Of a stretch of 64,000 nucleotides of DNA, positions 8,867 through 17,279 are shown in pieces (position 1 is the first letter of the stretch; each line of letters starts with the position of its first letter). Source of the stretch: Microtetraspora fusca (GTDB taxonomy: Bacteria > Actinomycetota > Actinomycetes > Streptosporangiales > Streptosporangiaceae); contig NZ_BBYK01000038.1 in NCBI RefSeq assembly GCF_001570365.1, positions 62,001 to 126,000 of the forward strand. Direction: 5' to 3'. The translations under genes and the position numbers were made by a program. The notes below the pieces were generated by a model. That model worked only from the letters and a program-made list of their open reading frames with translations. It had not been told where the DNA came from and searched no databases.

Positions 8867-10207
8867 TCACAGCCGCAGCCTCCTGGCCAGATCCGACCGG
8901 AACACGCCGTCCGGGTCGGCGGCGTCCCTGATCGCGCGCCACTCCTCCAACCGGGGATAGCTCGTGGCGACCGACGCGGCCGACGTCCGGGAGTCCTTGG
9001 CCAGGTAGAGCCGCCCGCCCGCCTCCACGACCCAGTCGTCGAACGTCCGCAGCAGCCCGGCCAGCCCCGGCACGCCCGCCGGGATGTCCAGCGCCAGCGT
9101 CCAGCCCGGCATCGGGAACGACAGCATGCCGGGAGTGCCCACGCCGAACCGCTTCAGCACCGTGAGGAACGACACCACCCGGCGGGTCGACAGGGTCCCG
9201 ACCACCCGCCGCAGGGTGTCCTCCGCGCCGAACGGCACCACGAACTGGTACTGCACCAGGCCGCCCGAGCCGTACATCCGGTTCCAGCCGGCGACGGCGT
9301 CCAGCGGGTGGAAGAAGGGCGTGACGCCCTGGATCAGCCCTCGCCTGGCCTTGGGCGCCTTGCCGTACCAGACGGCGTTGAACGCGCCGACGGTGGCCCG
9401 GTTGAGCAGGCCGTCCGGCACCCAGGGCGGCGCGGCCAGGCGCTGCCGGGGAGCGAACGCGAGCGGGTCGCCGCGCACCACGCCGCGGACGTCCTCGCGG
9501 GTCGCGTGGTCGCCGCGGGTGAGCACGCTCCGGCCGGTGCGCCCGCCGCGGGCCATCAGGTCGATCCAGGCCACGGTGTAGCGGTAGCGGTCGTCGGTCG
9601 CGGTCATCACGTCGAGCGTCTCGTCCAGGTCGCGGGTCCGCTCGACGTCCACCCGCATCCGGGACGTCTCGATGGGGACGCACGCGAAGGTCGCCTCGAC
9701 GATCACCCCGGTCAGGCCCATGCCGCCCACGGTCGCCCAGAACAGGTCGTCGGCCGGGCCGAGGACGCGGACGCTCCCGTCGGCCGTGACCAGGGTCAGC
9801 GAGCGCACGTGCGCCCCGAACGACGAGTCGACGTGGTGGTTCTTGCCGTGGACGTCGGCGGCGATCGCCCCGCCCACGGTGACGTACCGGGTGCCCGGCG
9901 TGACGGGTACGAACCAGCCGCGCGGCACCAGGGCATTCATCAGGTCGTGCAGGCTGGTCCCCGCCGACGCGGTGACCTCGCCCGCCTCCGGGTCGAGCGT
10001 CCAGGACGGCGGCAGGGCGGTGCAGTCCAGGACCGTGCCGCCCGCGTTCTGCGCCGCGTCGCCGTACGCGCGGCCGAGGCCCCGGGCGAGGAGCCCGCGC
10101 CCGGCCGTGTTCTCCTTCACCAGCGCCGCCACCTCGTCGGCGGAGCGGGGGCGGGCGAGCGTGGCGGGGGTGGGGGCGGTGCGTCCCCAGCCGGTCAGAA
10201 GCGTCAT
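8867..10207 (-). CDS. dprE1: Decaprenylphosphoryl-ribose 2'-oxidase DprE1
   Basis: A 446-residue FAD-dependent oxidase of the vanillyl-alcohol-oxidase fold that oxidises C2 of decaprenyl-phospho-ribose on the way to DPA. The FAD domain fills the first 180 residues (RGLGRAYGDAAQN, then VTVGGAIAADVHGKNHH). The C-terminal substrate domain keeps LYLAKDSRT, with Lys404 equivalent to Lys418 of the M. tuberculosis enzyme. At the place of Cys387, the benzothiazinone target, the sequence is GWTLALDIP with Ala372. The start overlaps the UbiA stop by four bases. The assignment is strong from family, motif and neighbours. Confidence 0.92.
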   Translation of the reverse strand: MTLLTGWGRTAPTPATLARPRSADEVAALVKENTAGRGLLARGLGRAYGDAAQNAGGTVLDCTALPPSWTLDPEAGEVTASAGTSLHDLMNALVPRGWFVPVTPGTRYVTVGGAIAADVHGKNHHVDSSFGAHVRSLTLVTADGSVRVLGPADDLFWATVGGMGLTGVIVEATFACVPIETSRMRVDVERTRDLDETLDVMTATDDRYRYTVAWIDLMARGGRTGRSVLTRGDHATREDVRGVVRGDPLAFAPRQRLAAPPWVPDGLLNRATVGAFNAVWYGKAPKARRGLIQGVTPFFHPLDAVAGWNRMYGSGGLVQYQFVVPFGAEDTLRRVVGTLSTRRVVSFLTVLKRFGVGTPGMLSFPMPGWTLALDIPAGVPGLAGLLRTFDDWVVEAGGRLYLAKDSRTSAASVATSYPRLEEWRAIRDAADPDGVFRSDLARRLRL

Positions 10208-11184
10208 GTGAGGTAGATCCCGATGGCGAGCAGGAGGAGCAGCAGGCCGAGGAAGACCTGCAGCGGCCGGTCCCTGAGGGCCAGTTCCTCAGGTTCCTCC
10301 CCTATGCCGCGATCCACAAGTAGCGCGTGTCTCAGGACGACGAGGACGAACGGGACGATGCTCAGCGCATGGAGGCCGAGGGCCGCCCCCTGGTGCTCCT
10401 GAAGCGCCCACAGGCAGTACGTCACGATCATCGCGCCCGAGGTCATGGAGCGGACCCCGGCCAGATAGGACGTGGTGTACACGCTGAGCGTCGAGCGGGT
10501 TTCCCGCGCCTTGCCGGCGTTCCGGCTCTTCGCGGGGTTTGCAACTTTCACCCCCTTCCGCTCCTGCGCGCGCAGCTCGGCCTCCCGCTTGCCCGCGACC
10601 AGCAGGAGCGACCCCAGTGTGATCACGACCAGGAACCAGCTCGTGACCGGCACCGACACCGCCACCGCGCCCGCGTACGCCCGGATCACGTGGCAGCCGG
10701 CGACCGCGACGAGATCGACCACCGGCTGGTGCTTGAGCCAGATCGTGTAGCAGAAGGTCAGCACGAGATAGCCCGCGACGACCGCGCCGAGCCGCCACCC
10801 CCCGGCCAGGCCGACGGCCAGGCCCGCGACCAGCAGCACCGCGCCGGCCGCCCGCGCCGCCGGGACCGGCACGATCCCCGCGGCGATCGGCCGGAACCGC
10901 TTGCGCGGATGGTTGCGGTCCGCCTCCACGTCGGCGGCGTCGTTGAAGAGGTACGTCGCGCTGGCCGCCAGGCAGAACGCGGCGAACGCGATGAGCGAGC
11001 CGCGCGCCCCGGGCCCGGTCGTCAGCACCCCGGCGGCGGCCGGGGCCGCGAACGTCAGCACGTTCTTCAGCCACTGCCGGGGACGGCAGGCCCGCAGCAG
11101 CCCGACCGCGAGAGACCTCCGCGCGCGAAAGCCCGCCGGCGGCGGTGCCACCGGCGGGCGGACGGGCGCGCCTCCGCGCCCCAT
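10204..11184 (-). CDS. ubiA: UbiA-family decaprenyl-phosphate phosphoribosyltransferase
   Basis: A 326-residue polytopic prenyltransferase that transfers phosphoribose from PRPP to decaprenyl phosphate, the first step of DPA synthesis (Rv3806c-like). The Asp-rich motif NDAADVEADR (Asn81, Asp82, Asp85, Asp89) lies at the end of an early membrane helix. A second conserved loop, VYTTSYLAGVRSMTSGAMI, follows later, and about eight hydrophobic segments are visible. The ATG at 11184 overlaps the DUF3068 TGA (ATGA) and the stop overlaps the dprE1 start, so it is tightly coupled within a four-gene operon. A different prenyl donor length is possible. Confidence 0.9.
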   Translation of the reverse strand: MGRGGAPVRPPVAPPPAGFRARRSLAVGLLRACRPRQWLKNVLTFAAPAAAGVLTTGPGARGSLIAFAAFCLAASATYLFNDAADVEADRNHPRKRFRPIAAGIVPVPAARAAGAVLLVAGLAVGLAGGWRLGAVVAGYLVLTFCYTIWLKHQPVVDLVAVAGCHVIRAYAGAVAVSVPVTSWFLVVITLGSLLLVAGKREAELRAQERKGVKVANPAKSRNAGKARETRSTLSVYTTSYLAGVRSMTSGAMIVTYCLWALQEHQGAALGLHALSIVPFVLVVLRHALLVDRGIGEEPEELALRDRPLQVFLGLLLLLLAIGIYLT

Positions 11185-12104
11185 CAGGCCTCGCGGGACG
11201 ACGGGACGCGGAGAAGCACGATCCCGCCGAGGACCAGGGCCACGCCCAGGATCAGCGAGACCAGCGGGAGTGCGGTGGAAATGAGGGTGATCTGGCTCAG
11301 GTTGTCGCGGACCGTTTTGGCCAGGTTCTTGACCGTCTCCGGCGTCATGACCGCGGTCGCGACGAACGCCGGCATGCGCTCGACGCCGTCGCTGGTCTTG
11401 AGCACCTCGTGGCGCTGCTGCTCCTGCTTCACCGGCGCGCCGGTCCTCGGCTCCACCCAGAACGTGTTCACGCCGTCGTACACGCGGTCGGCCGCGACGT
11501 CACCGGTCTCCGTCATGCCGAGTACCGAGGCCGGGACGTTGAGGCTCTGGACGACCGTCGGCGGCACCTTCTGCACGAACTTGTAGACCGAGAGGCCTTC
11601 GACCGTGTCCTCTCCCGCGAACACCGCGTCGTACGCCTTGCGGGTCGACGAGTTGAAGACCTTGTACGTCTTCTTCTCGACGCCGAAGGGGAACAGGTAG
11701 ATCTGGCCCTCGAGCTGTACCGGCTCGGTGTCCACGTTCGCGCCGCAGCAGTTCACGCCGACGCCGTCGTACTTGTTGAAGGCACTGCGGAACTCCGTCA
11801 TGGAGATGCCCGGCCGCCCGTTGGTGACGTCGCTGACGGAGGTGAACTGGTCCCAGACGACGTGGTCGTCCTTCGCCTCCTTGACGTCGCCGCGGGTGGT
11901 CACCGTGATGTCGACCGTGCCGGTGAGCACCTTCAGGTCCGGGATGCTGAAGTACTGGGCGTTCTCCGCCTTGAGATAGGTGACTCCGTACTGGTCGGCC
12001 GGGGCCTGGATCAGCTTGCCCGCCACCACGAATTTGACCAGCGGTGCGAGAACGATGAAGAACGCGCCGGCTGCCAACAGAACCACACCAACTAAGCGGC
12101 GCAT
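11184..12104 (-). CDS. DUF3068 envelope protein (first copy)
   Basis: A 306-residue protein with one N-terminal membrane segment (GVVLLAAGAFFIVLAPL) and one near the C-terminus (ALPLVSLILGVALVLGGIV), leaving a large extracytoplasmic domain between them. It contains GVNCCGANVDTEPV and FWVEPRTGAPVKQEQ, typical of the DUF3068 family (Rv0227c-like). Function is not established from sequence. It leads the operon that makes DPA, which suggests a role in arabinan or donor handling at the membrane. The ATG at 12104 has a strong AGGAGGAG site. A paralogue lies at 16236-17279. Confidence 0.87.
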   Translation of the reverse strand: MRRLVGVVLLAAGAFFIVLAPLVKFVVAGKLIQAPADQYGVTYLKAENAQYFSIPDLKVLTGTVDITVTTRGDVKEAKDDHVVWDQFTSVSDVTNGRPGISMTEFRSAFNKYDGVGVNCCGANVDTEPVQLEGQIYLFPFGVEKKTYKVFNSSTRKAYDAVFAGEDTVEGLSVYKFVQKVPPTVVQSLNVPASVLGMTETGDVAADRVYDGVNTFWVEPRTGAPVKQEQQRHEVLKTSDGVERMPAFVATAVMTPETVKNLAKTVRDNLSQITLISTALPLVSLILGVALVLGGIVLLRVPSSREA

Positions 12105-12147
12105 CGCTCCTCCTGGGGGGTGAAGGCATCGTCTGCCGTTTTGTTCT

Positions 12148-12161
12148 GAAAACCGGTTCTA
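12148..12161. promoter_or_regulatory. KstR-like operator with one mismatch, divergent DUF3068/acyltransferase promoter
   Basis: GAAAACCGGTTCTA differs from TNNAACNNGTTNNA only at the first base. It lies between the divergent DUF3068 operon and the acyltransferase gene. A similar element, CGAAACAGGTTCTA at 12220-12233, again with only the first base off, lies over the first codons of the acyltransferase. Confidence 0.45.
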
Positions 12162-12214
12162 TTTCGCGATATGTTAGTGCGGAGAGTGATCCACGTCACG
12201 AGGGATGCGGAAAA

Positions 12215-13522
12215 GTGACCGAAACAGGTTCTAAAAACGGCCCGCTCTCCCTCCCTCCGACCGCCCTTCCGAACGAGCCGGCGCCGGGGTCTCCCGAGCC
12301 GGTCGGGTTGCCCTCCGTCAGCGGGCACGAGACGTCGCTCGACGGCATCCGCGCGCTCGCCGCCTTCGGCGTCCTGCTGTTCCACGTCGCGATCGAGACC
12401 GGCGCCGCGCTGCGCAACGGCTTCGTCGGCGGGCTGCTGGCCCGGGGCGAGGTGGGTGTGCCGATCTTCTTCACGCTGTCCGGGCTGCTGCTGTACCGGC
12501 CGTGGGCCCAGTCCGTGCTCGCCGGCGGCCGCGAGCCGGACACGCAGACCTACCTGTGGAAGCGGTTCTTCCGCATCATGCCGGCGTACTGGCTGGTCGT
12601 CGTGGTCGCCCTGCTGCTCTGGGCCGAGGAGCACCGCACGGACGCGTGGACGTGGACCGAGATGCTGCTGCTCCTGCACAACTACGACATCGACCACTGG
12701 TGGTTCGGCCTCGGCCCCCGCGGGCTCGGCCAGATGTGGAGCCTCTCGGTCGAGGTCGCGTTCTACCTCACCCTGCCGATCATGGCCGCGCTGCTCCGCG
12801 CGTACGCGACCAGGGGAGGCGTCACGGACGTCGGCCGCCGGGCCAGGCGGCTGCTGGTCGGCCTCGCCGCCGTCGGGGCGCTCTCGTACGTCTACACGAT
12901 CTTCGAGTTCCATCCCGAGTACCGGCCCTGGATGAACCTGTGGCTGCCGCGCTCGTGGACGTTCTTCGTCCCCGGCATGATGCTCGCGGTGCTCGCCGCC
13001 TGGGCGCGTCTGGAGGACGGCCTGCCGCGCCGCCTCTGCCACGCCGTCACCTCGTCCACCGGAACCCTCTGGCTGGTCGCGGCCCTGGCGTACGTCATCG
13101 CCTCGACGCCCGTCACCGGGGCGCGGTTCGTCGGCATCGACGGGCTGTGGACCGGCCTGTTCGAGCAGGTCCTCTACACCACGGTGGCGTTCTGCCTGGT
13201 CGCGCCGGCCGCGCTGCAGCCCGACCGGCCGAACGTCGTGCGCTCCCTGCTCGGCAACCGGGTGATGAGCCACCTCGGCCGGATCTCCTACGGCGTGTTC
13301 CTCTGGCAGTTCGTCGTCCTCTACCTGTGGTACGAGTTCACCGGCCAGCAGACCTGGACCGGCGACCTGCTGCTCAACTTCGTCCCGGTGGCCGCGCTCA
13401 CCGTCCTGGTCGCGCACCTGACCTACCGGTTCGTCGAGGAGCCCGCCCGCCGCCTGATCCGCTACGTGAACACGCCGCGGTCCGCGGAGCCGAGGGAGCG
13501 GGCCCTCGAACCCGCTCCCTGA
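12215..13522 (+). CDS. Acyltransferase-3 family membrane protein (Rv0228-like)
   Basis: A 435-residue polytopic O-acyltransferase of the OafA/YrhL type. The family opening LDGIRALAAFGVLLFHV carries the catalytic His. It is followed by GEVGVPIFFTLSGLLLYRPW, an RFFRIMPAYW segment with the conserved Arg residues, and about ten membrane helices. The C-terminus keeps YRFVEEPARRLI. Proteins of this family add acyl groups such as acetyl or succinyl to extracytoplasmic sugars. It is divergent from the DUF3068-ubiA-dprE1-dprE2 operon, so the likely substrate is the envelope polysaccharide made here. The GTG start has GAGGG about 11 bases upstream. The acyl group is unknown. Confidence 0.87.
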   Translation: MTETGSKNGPLSLPPTALPNEPAPGSPEPVGLPSVSGHETSLDGIRALAAFGVLLFHVAIETGAALRNGFVGGLLARGEVGVPIFFTLSGLLLYRPWAQSVLAGGREPDTQTYLWKRFFRIMPAYWLVVVVALLLWAEEHRTDAWTWTEMLLLLHNYDIDHWWFGLGPRGLGQMWSLSVEVAFYLTLPIMAALLRAYATRGGVTDVGRRARRLLVGLAAVGALSYVYTIFEFHPEYRPWMNLWLPRSWTFFVPGMMLAVLAAWARLEDGLPRRLCHAVTSSTGTLWLVAALAYVIASTPVTGARFVGIDGLWTGLFEQVLYTTVAFCLVAPAALQPDRPNVVRSLLGNRVMSHLGRISYGVFLWQFVVLYLWYEFTGQQTWTGDLLLNFVPVAALTVLVAHLTYRFVEEPARRLIRYVNTPRSAEPRERALEPAP

Positions 13523-13533
13523 CCGGGTCGCCG

Positions 13534-15462
13534 TCAGCGGGACTCGGCGGGGACCGCCGCGCCGAAGGCCACCGCCTTGAGGCAGAACCCGGCGGTCTCC
13601 GGGGCGTCGAGGGCGATGCGCAGCCCCGTCCCGGCCCCCGGGTGGGGGAAGTAGACGAGCCGGTTCTCCCCCGTCGCGGGCAGGTCGATCCGCCGGGTCA
13701 CCGTGCCCAGGGACACCTCGACCGTGACGGGACGCGCGCTGCGGTACGACAGGGCACCCACCCCCTCGGGGCCGCCGAGCGCCTCGACGGGGAAGGCGAC
13801 GGCGCCGGACCGCAGCTCGTAGCACGTCCGTTCCCTGCCCGCGGCGCGGCGGCCCGTGGTCCCCGTGGCCCTGCCGCCGTCCCCGTTCAGGTTCTCCGCC
13901 ATGTCGAAGTACCCGAAAAGGTGATCTATCGGCACTATCTTCCCCGAGTCGTCCACGACATACGGCTGTTCGGCCGGGGCGGGGTCGCGCATCCGGGCCC
14001 GGACCGCCTCGTCCGCGAGCGGGGCGAGGACGCGCGAGGTCAGCCGCCGGTCGCCGTTCCACGGCAGGACCACGTGATCGGGAACAGGCCGGGGATAGAT
14101 CTGGGCGCCCTCGGGGAGCCGCGCCAGCGAGTCCACCACGTTCTCCACGTACGGCCGGACCCGGTCGGCGGCGGTGAGCGTGTTCCCGTACGCGTTGACG
14201 GACGCCACCGAGGCCACCAGGAACGCGACGGTGAGCAGGACCGTGGTCAGCGGCATGACGCCGGGCAGCCGCCTGCGGTAGGCGTCGTCCTCGCCCCGGA
14301 GCGGCAGCGCACTCAGCGCGAGGCAGACGGCGAAGACGACGACGGCGTCGGCGACGTAGCGGGTCTCGGTGCCGACCAGCGCCGTGTACCTGCCCCGCGC
14401 CAGGATGGTCGGGATCGCGTCCGCGACGACGACGTAGAGGGCGGCGACGGTCCACGCCCGCCAGGCGCCCCTGCGGTGGAGGCAGGTGAACGCCACCACG
14501 GCGGCCAGCGCCAGCCACGCCACCACGATCATGGCGATCGGCGGGTCGGCGAACCCTCCGGTTCCGGCCAGGCCGCCCCAGTTCAGCGGGCCGCCGACGA
14601 TCCCGGTCGGGAAGGTGCGGCCGAGCATCCAGCCGACGAGGTCGCGGGCCACGTCCGCCTTGGGGACTCCCGCCCCCTCCTCCCCCGCGGTCCCCTGCCG
14701 CAGGAGGTAGAGCAGGGCGTAGCCGGCGAGCAGCGCCGCGTACGCGCCCCAGAGGCGGGGGCGGGCGCGCACCTCGCGGACCGCCGTCCGCGCCCAGCCG
14801 CGCGTACGGTCCGCCCCGAAGTACGCGGTGGTGAGGGCGAAGGTCACGAGGGGCAGGAAGGCGCCCTTGGTGGAGAACGCCATCCCGAAGGCCGCCCAGG
14901 CCAGGCCGCGCCAGGCGTGCCGCGCGGTCCCGGCGCGCAGGAACCGCGCGTGCGCGGCCAGGGAGAACACCATGGCGACCTGGAGCGGCACGGCGTTGAG
15001 CGCGGCCGACCACCAGCTCAGCGCGGGCACGGTGAGCGGCGCGAAGAGGTACAGGGCGAGCGGGACGAGGATGCCGACCCGGTCGCCGAAGAGGCGGCGC
15101 AGCAGGACCAGCATCCCCACGGACGCCGCCGCCTGCAGCGCCAGCATGACGGCGGCGACCAGGAACCAGTTATAGGGCGCGATCCGGGAGAGCACCCAGA
15201 CGAGGGCGAGCGCGCCGGGCATGAGGTGCCCCTTGTGCACCCGGGTGAGGTAGTCCCAGGTGAGGCCGTGCTCGTACGCGTCCCCGACGAAGAGGAAGTC
15301 GTCCTCGATGAAGTAGCCGCGCGCGAGCATCCCGGCCTTGAGCACCAGCGAGATCACGATCAGCGCGAGCGCCGCGAGGACGACCGGACCCAGCCTCAGC
15401 GAGGGGATGCGGATCTGGACGACGTCCGGCCGCCCCTCTCGCGCGACGTCCGTCTCGGTCAT
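13534..15462 (-). CDS. GT-C-type membrane glycosyltransferase-like protein
   Basis: A 642-residue protein with a short cytoplasmic N-terminus, then about eleven membrane segments, then a C-terminal extracytoplasmic region of roughly 150 residues rich in beta-strand. The first external loop carries FIEDDFLFV, the acidic pair expected of a GT-C enzyme using a lipid-phosphate sugar donor. The ATG at 15462 has GGAAGGG eight bases upstream, which favours it over the longer frame to 15561. It is closely related to 17276-19150 and to the broken copy at 4749-6607. It converges with the acyltransferase (11-base gap) and diverges from the methyltransferase. The donor is probably decaprenyl-phospho-arabinose, by context only. 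Confidence 0.8.
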   Translation of the reverse strand: MTETDVAREGRPDVVQIRIPSLRLGPVVLAALALIVISLVLKAGMLARGYFIEDDFLFVGDAYEHGLTWDYLTRVHKGHLMPGALALVWVLSRIAPYNWFLVAAVMLALQAAASVGMLVLLRRLFGDRVGILVPLALYLFAPLTVPALSWWSAALNAVPLQVAMVFSLAAHARFLRAGTARHAWRGLAWAAFGMAFSTKGAFLPLVTFALTTAYFGADRTRGWARTAVREVRARPRLWGAYAALLAGYALLYLLRQGTAGEEGAGVPKADVARDLVGWMLGRTFPTGIVGGPLNWGGLAGTGGFADPPIAMIVVAWLALAAVVAFTCLHRRGAWRAWTVAALYVVVADAIPTILARGRYTALVGTETRYVADAVVVFAVCLALSALPLRGEDDAYRRRLPGVMPLTTVLLTVAFLVASVASVNAYGNTLTAADRVRPYVENVVDSLARLPEGAQIYPRPVPDHVVLPWNGDRRLTSRVLAPLADEAVRARMRDPAPAEQPYVVDDSGKIVPIDHLFGYFDMAENLNGDGGRATGTTGRRAAGRERTCYELRSGAVAFPVEALGGPEGVGALSYRSARPVTVEVSLGTVTRRIDLPATGENRLVYFPHPGAGTGLRIALDAPETAGFCLKAVAFGAAVPAESR

Positions 15463-15489
15463 GGAGGACCCTTCCGCAGAATTCGTCAA

Positions 15490-15520
15490 TGAAACACGTT
15501 CTATATCGCAACACGTTCTA
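15490..15520. promoter_or_regulatory. Tandem KstR-like operators in the GT-C/methyltransferase divergent promoter
   Basis: Two copies lie side by side. TGAAACACGTTCTA (15490-15503) matches TNNAACNNGTTNNA exactly. CGCAACACGTTCTA (15507-15520) differs only at the first base. They share ACACGTTCTATAT and are centred 17 bases apart, within the 80 bases separating the two divergent starts, so one regulator could control both genes. Confidence 0.6.
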
Positions 15521-15542
15521 TATACCGTGTAGGCTCCGCCGC

Positions 15543-16295
15543 GTGGAGACCCACATCCCACCCTTCCGCGCCGATCTCGGTCGCTCGGTCCGGCTGCTGA
15601 GCGCGTTCCGCAAGGAGCAGACCGACCCCGACTTCTTCTACGGCATGCTCGCCGCCGACACGGTCGCCCAGCTCCGCGGCTACACCCGCCTGGACGGGGC
15701 GCTCGTCCTGGACGTGGGCGGCGGCCCGGGATACTTCGCCGACGCCCTCCGAGAGGCCGGCGCGCGCACGGTGTGCGTCGACTGCGACGCGGGCGAGATG
15801 CGGGCCAGGGACGGCGCGATGCCGGAGGGCGCGGTGCTCGGCAGCGCCCTCTGCCTGCCGCTGCGCACCGGCTCCGTGGACGTCTGCTTCTCCTCCAACG
15901 TGCTGGAACACGTTCCGGATCCGCGCGCGATGGCCGCCGAGATGGTCCGGGTCACCCGGCCGGGAGGGCTCATCTACCTCTCGTACACGAGCTGGTTCTC
16001 GCCCTGGGGCGGCCACGAGACCTCGCCGTGGCACTACCTGGGCGGCCACCGCGCGGCCCGCCGCTACGAGCGCCGGTACGGCCGTCGTCCCAAGAACGTC
16101 TACGGCGAGAGCATGTACGCGGTGACCGTGGCCGAGATGCTCGCCTGGGCCCGCCGTGAGCACCTCCGGGGGGACGCGGAGCTGGTCGAGGCGCTCCCGC
16201 GCTATCACCCCCGGTGGGCCAGGCATGTCGTCCTCCTACCGGGCGTCCGCGAGGTCGTGACCTGGAACCTGCTCCTCGTGCTCCGCAGACGCTGA
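15543..16295 (+). CDS. Class I SAM-dependent methyltransferase (Rv0224c-like)
   Basis: A 250-residue Rossmann-fold methyltransferase. Motif I is VLDVGGGPGYF; the acidic residue that binds the SAM ribose follows in CVDCDAG; the post-motif region reads FSSNVLEHVPDPRAMAAEM. The opening LGRSVRLLSAFRKEQTDP and FYGMLAADTVA match the mycobacterial Rv0224c family by eye. The GTG at 15543 places the start at the family-conserved region; an upstream ATG at 15489 would overlap the operators. The last 60 bases overlap the convergent DUF3068 gene. The substrate is probably a lipid or sugar of the envelope, but this is inference. Confidence 0.85.
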   Translation: METHIPPFRADLGRSVRLLSAFRKEQTDPDFFYGMLAADTVAQLRGYTRLDGALVLDVGGGPGYFADALREAGARTVCVDCDAGEMRARDGAMPEGAVLGSALCLPLRTGSVDVCFSSNVLEHVPDPRAMAAEMVRVTRPGGLIYLSYTSWFSPWGGHETSPWHYLGGHRAARRYERRYGRRPKNVYGESMYAVTVAEMLAWARREHLRGDAELVEALPRYHPRWARHVVLLPGVREVVTWNLLLVLRRR

Positions 16296-17279
16296 CCTGC
16301 GGAGCAGGAGCCCCGCGCCGACCAGGACGGCGCCGAGGGCGACCCCGGCGATCGGGAGGACCACGCGGATCCACCGCGTCCACGACGCGAACGCCTCGGC
16401 CTCGGCCAGGTTCGCGGCCAGATCCTCCGCCGGCGTGCGCAGGTCCGCCTGGAGGGCGACCAGCCGGTCCACGCCGTCGGCGGTGCGGAAGGTGTGCCGG
16501 ACCCGCTCCTCGGTCTTGACCGGGACGCCGCTGACCGGCTCCACCCAGATCGTCCGCTCGGTCCCCGCCCAGCGGGTGACGGGCGCCGAGCGCGTCATGG
16601 GCAGGCCGAGCAGCCGCCCGGGGAGCGGCGTCGCCACGTCCTCCGTCTTCACCGGCAGGGTGCGCTGCGTGTACCGGTAGGTGAGCGTGCCGTTCAGCGT
16701 CTCGGCACCGGAAAACGTGATGGGCAGCGCCCGCCGCGCCTCGACGTCGTAGTACTCGTAGTCGCGCTGTTCCGCGCCGAGTGGCCACCGGAAGGCCAGG
16801 CCGGACTGGCGGGCCGAGGTGTCGCCGTCCACGTACGCGCCGCAGCAGTCGACGATCGCGCCGGTCCGCCGGTCGAAGGCGACCCGCCGCTCGTGGTAGC
16901 CGATCCGGTCGCCTTCGAGGGTGGTGAGCGAGGCGAACTCGATCCACACCGCGTGGTCGTCGTCCCCTGCCTTCGCGTCGCCGGTGACCGTACGGGTCAG
17001 TACGATCGGCCCGGTGCGCGTCCGCTGGGTCGCCGGATCGAAGAACGTCGCCGACTTGGCGTACAGGCGGGCGACCGACGACCGCTCCAGCGGCGCGCGC
17101 ACCACCTGGTCGTACACGTAGCCGCGCAGCAGCGGCACCAGCGTCAGCAGGAAGCCGCCCGCGCCGACCAGCACCAGGGCCAGGGCGCGCCGCGTGGCGG
17201 CCGTGCGCAGCAGGGCGGCGGCCGCGCGGACCGCGCTCGCGAGGACCGGGTTGGACGTCAGGGTCGTGGGCGGGGTCAT
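16236..17279 (-). CDS. DUF3068 envelope protein (second copy)
   Basis: A 347-residue paralogue of the DUF3068 protein at 11184-12104. It has an N-terminal membrane segment after about 30 residues (LALVLVGAGGFLLTLVPLL), an extracytoplasmic domain with IVDCCGAYVDGDTS and IWVEPVSGVPVKTEE, and a closing membrane segment (VVLPIAGVALGAVLVGAGLLL). The ATG at 17279 overlaps the stop of the GT-C gene (ATGA), so GT-C and DUF3068 are made together. The final 60 bases run antisense to the 3' end of the methyltransferase. Function is not known; repeated association with GT-C proteins suggests a partner role. Confidence 0.86.
   Translation of the reverse strand: MTPPTTLTSNPVLASAVRAAAALLRTAATRRALALVLVGAGGFLLTLVPLLRGYVYDQVVRAPLERSSVARLYAKSATFFDPATQRTRTGPIVLTRTVTGDAKAGDDDHAVWIEFASLTTLEGDRIGYHERRVAFDRRTGAIVDCCGAYVDGDTSARQSGLAFRWPLGAEQRDYEYYDVEARRALPITFSGAETLNGTLTYRYTQRTLPVKTEDVATPLPGRLLGLPMTRSAPVTRWAGTERTIWVEPVSGVPVKTEERVRHTFRTADGVDRLVALQADLRTPAEDLAANLAEAEAFASWTRWIRVVLPIAGVALGAVLVGAGLLLRRSASAEHEEQVPGHDLADAR

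Noticed and set aside
12092-15013. A 973-codon minus-strand open frame covering the acyltransferase and part of the GT-C gene
   Set aside because: It is out of frame with the GT-C protein and antisense to the acyltransferase; both real genes have clear membrane helices and motifs.
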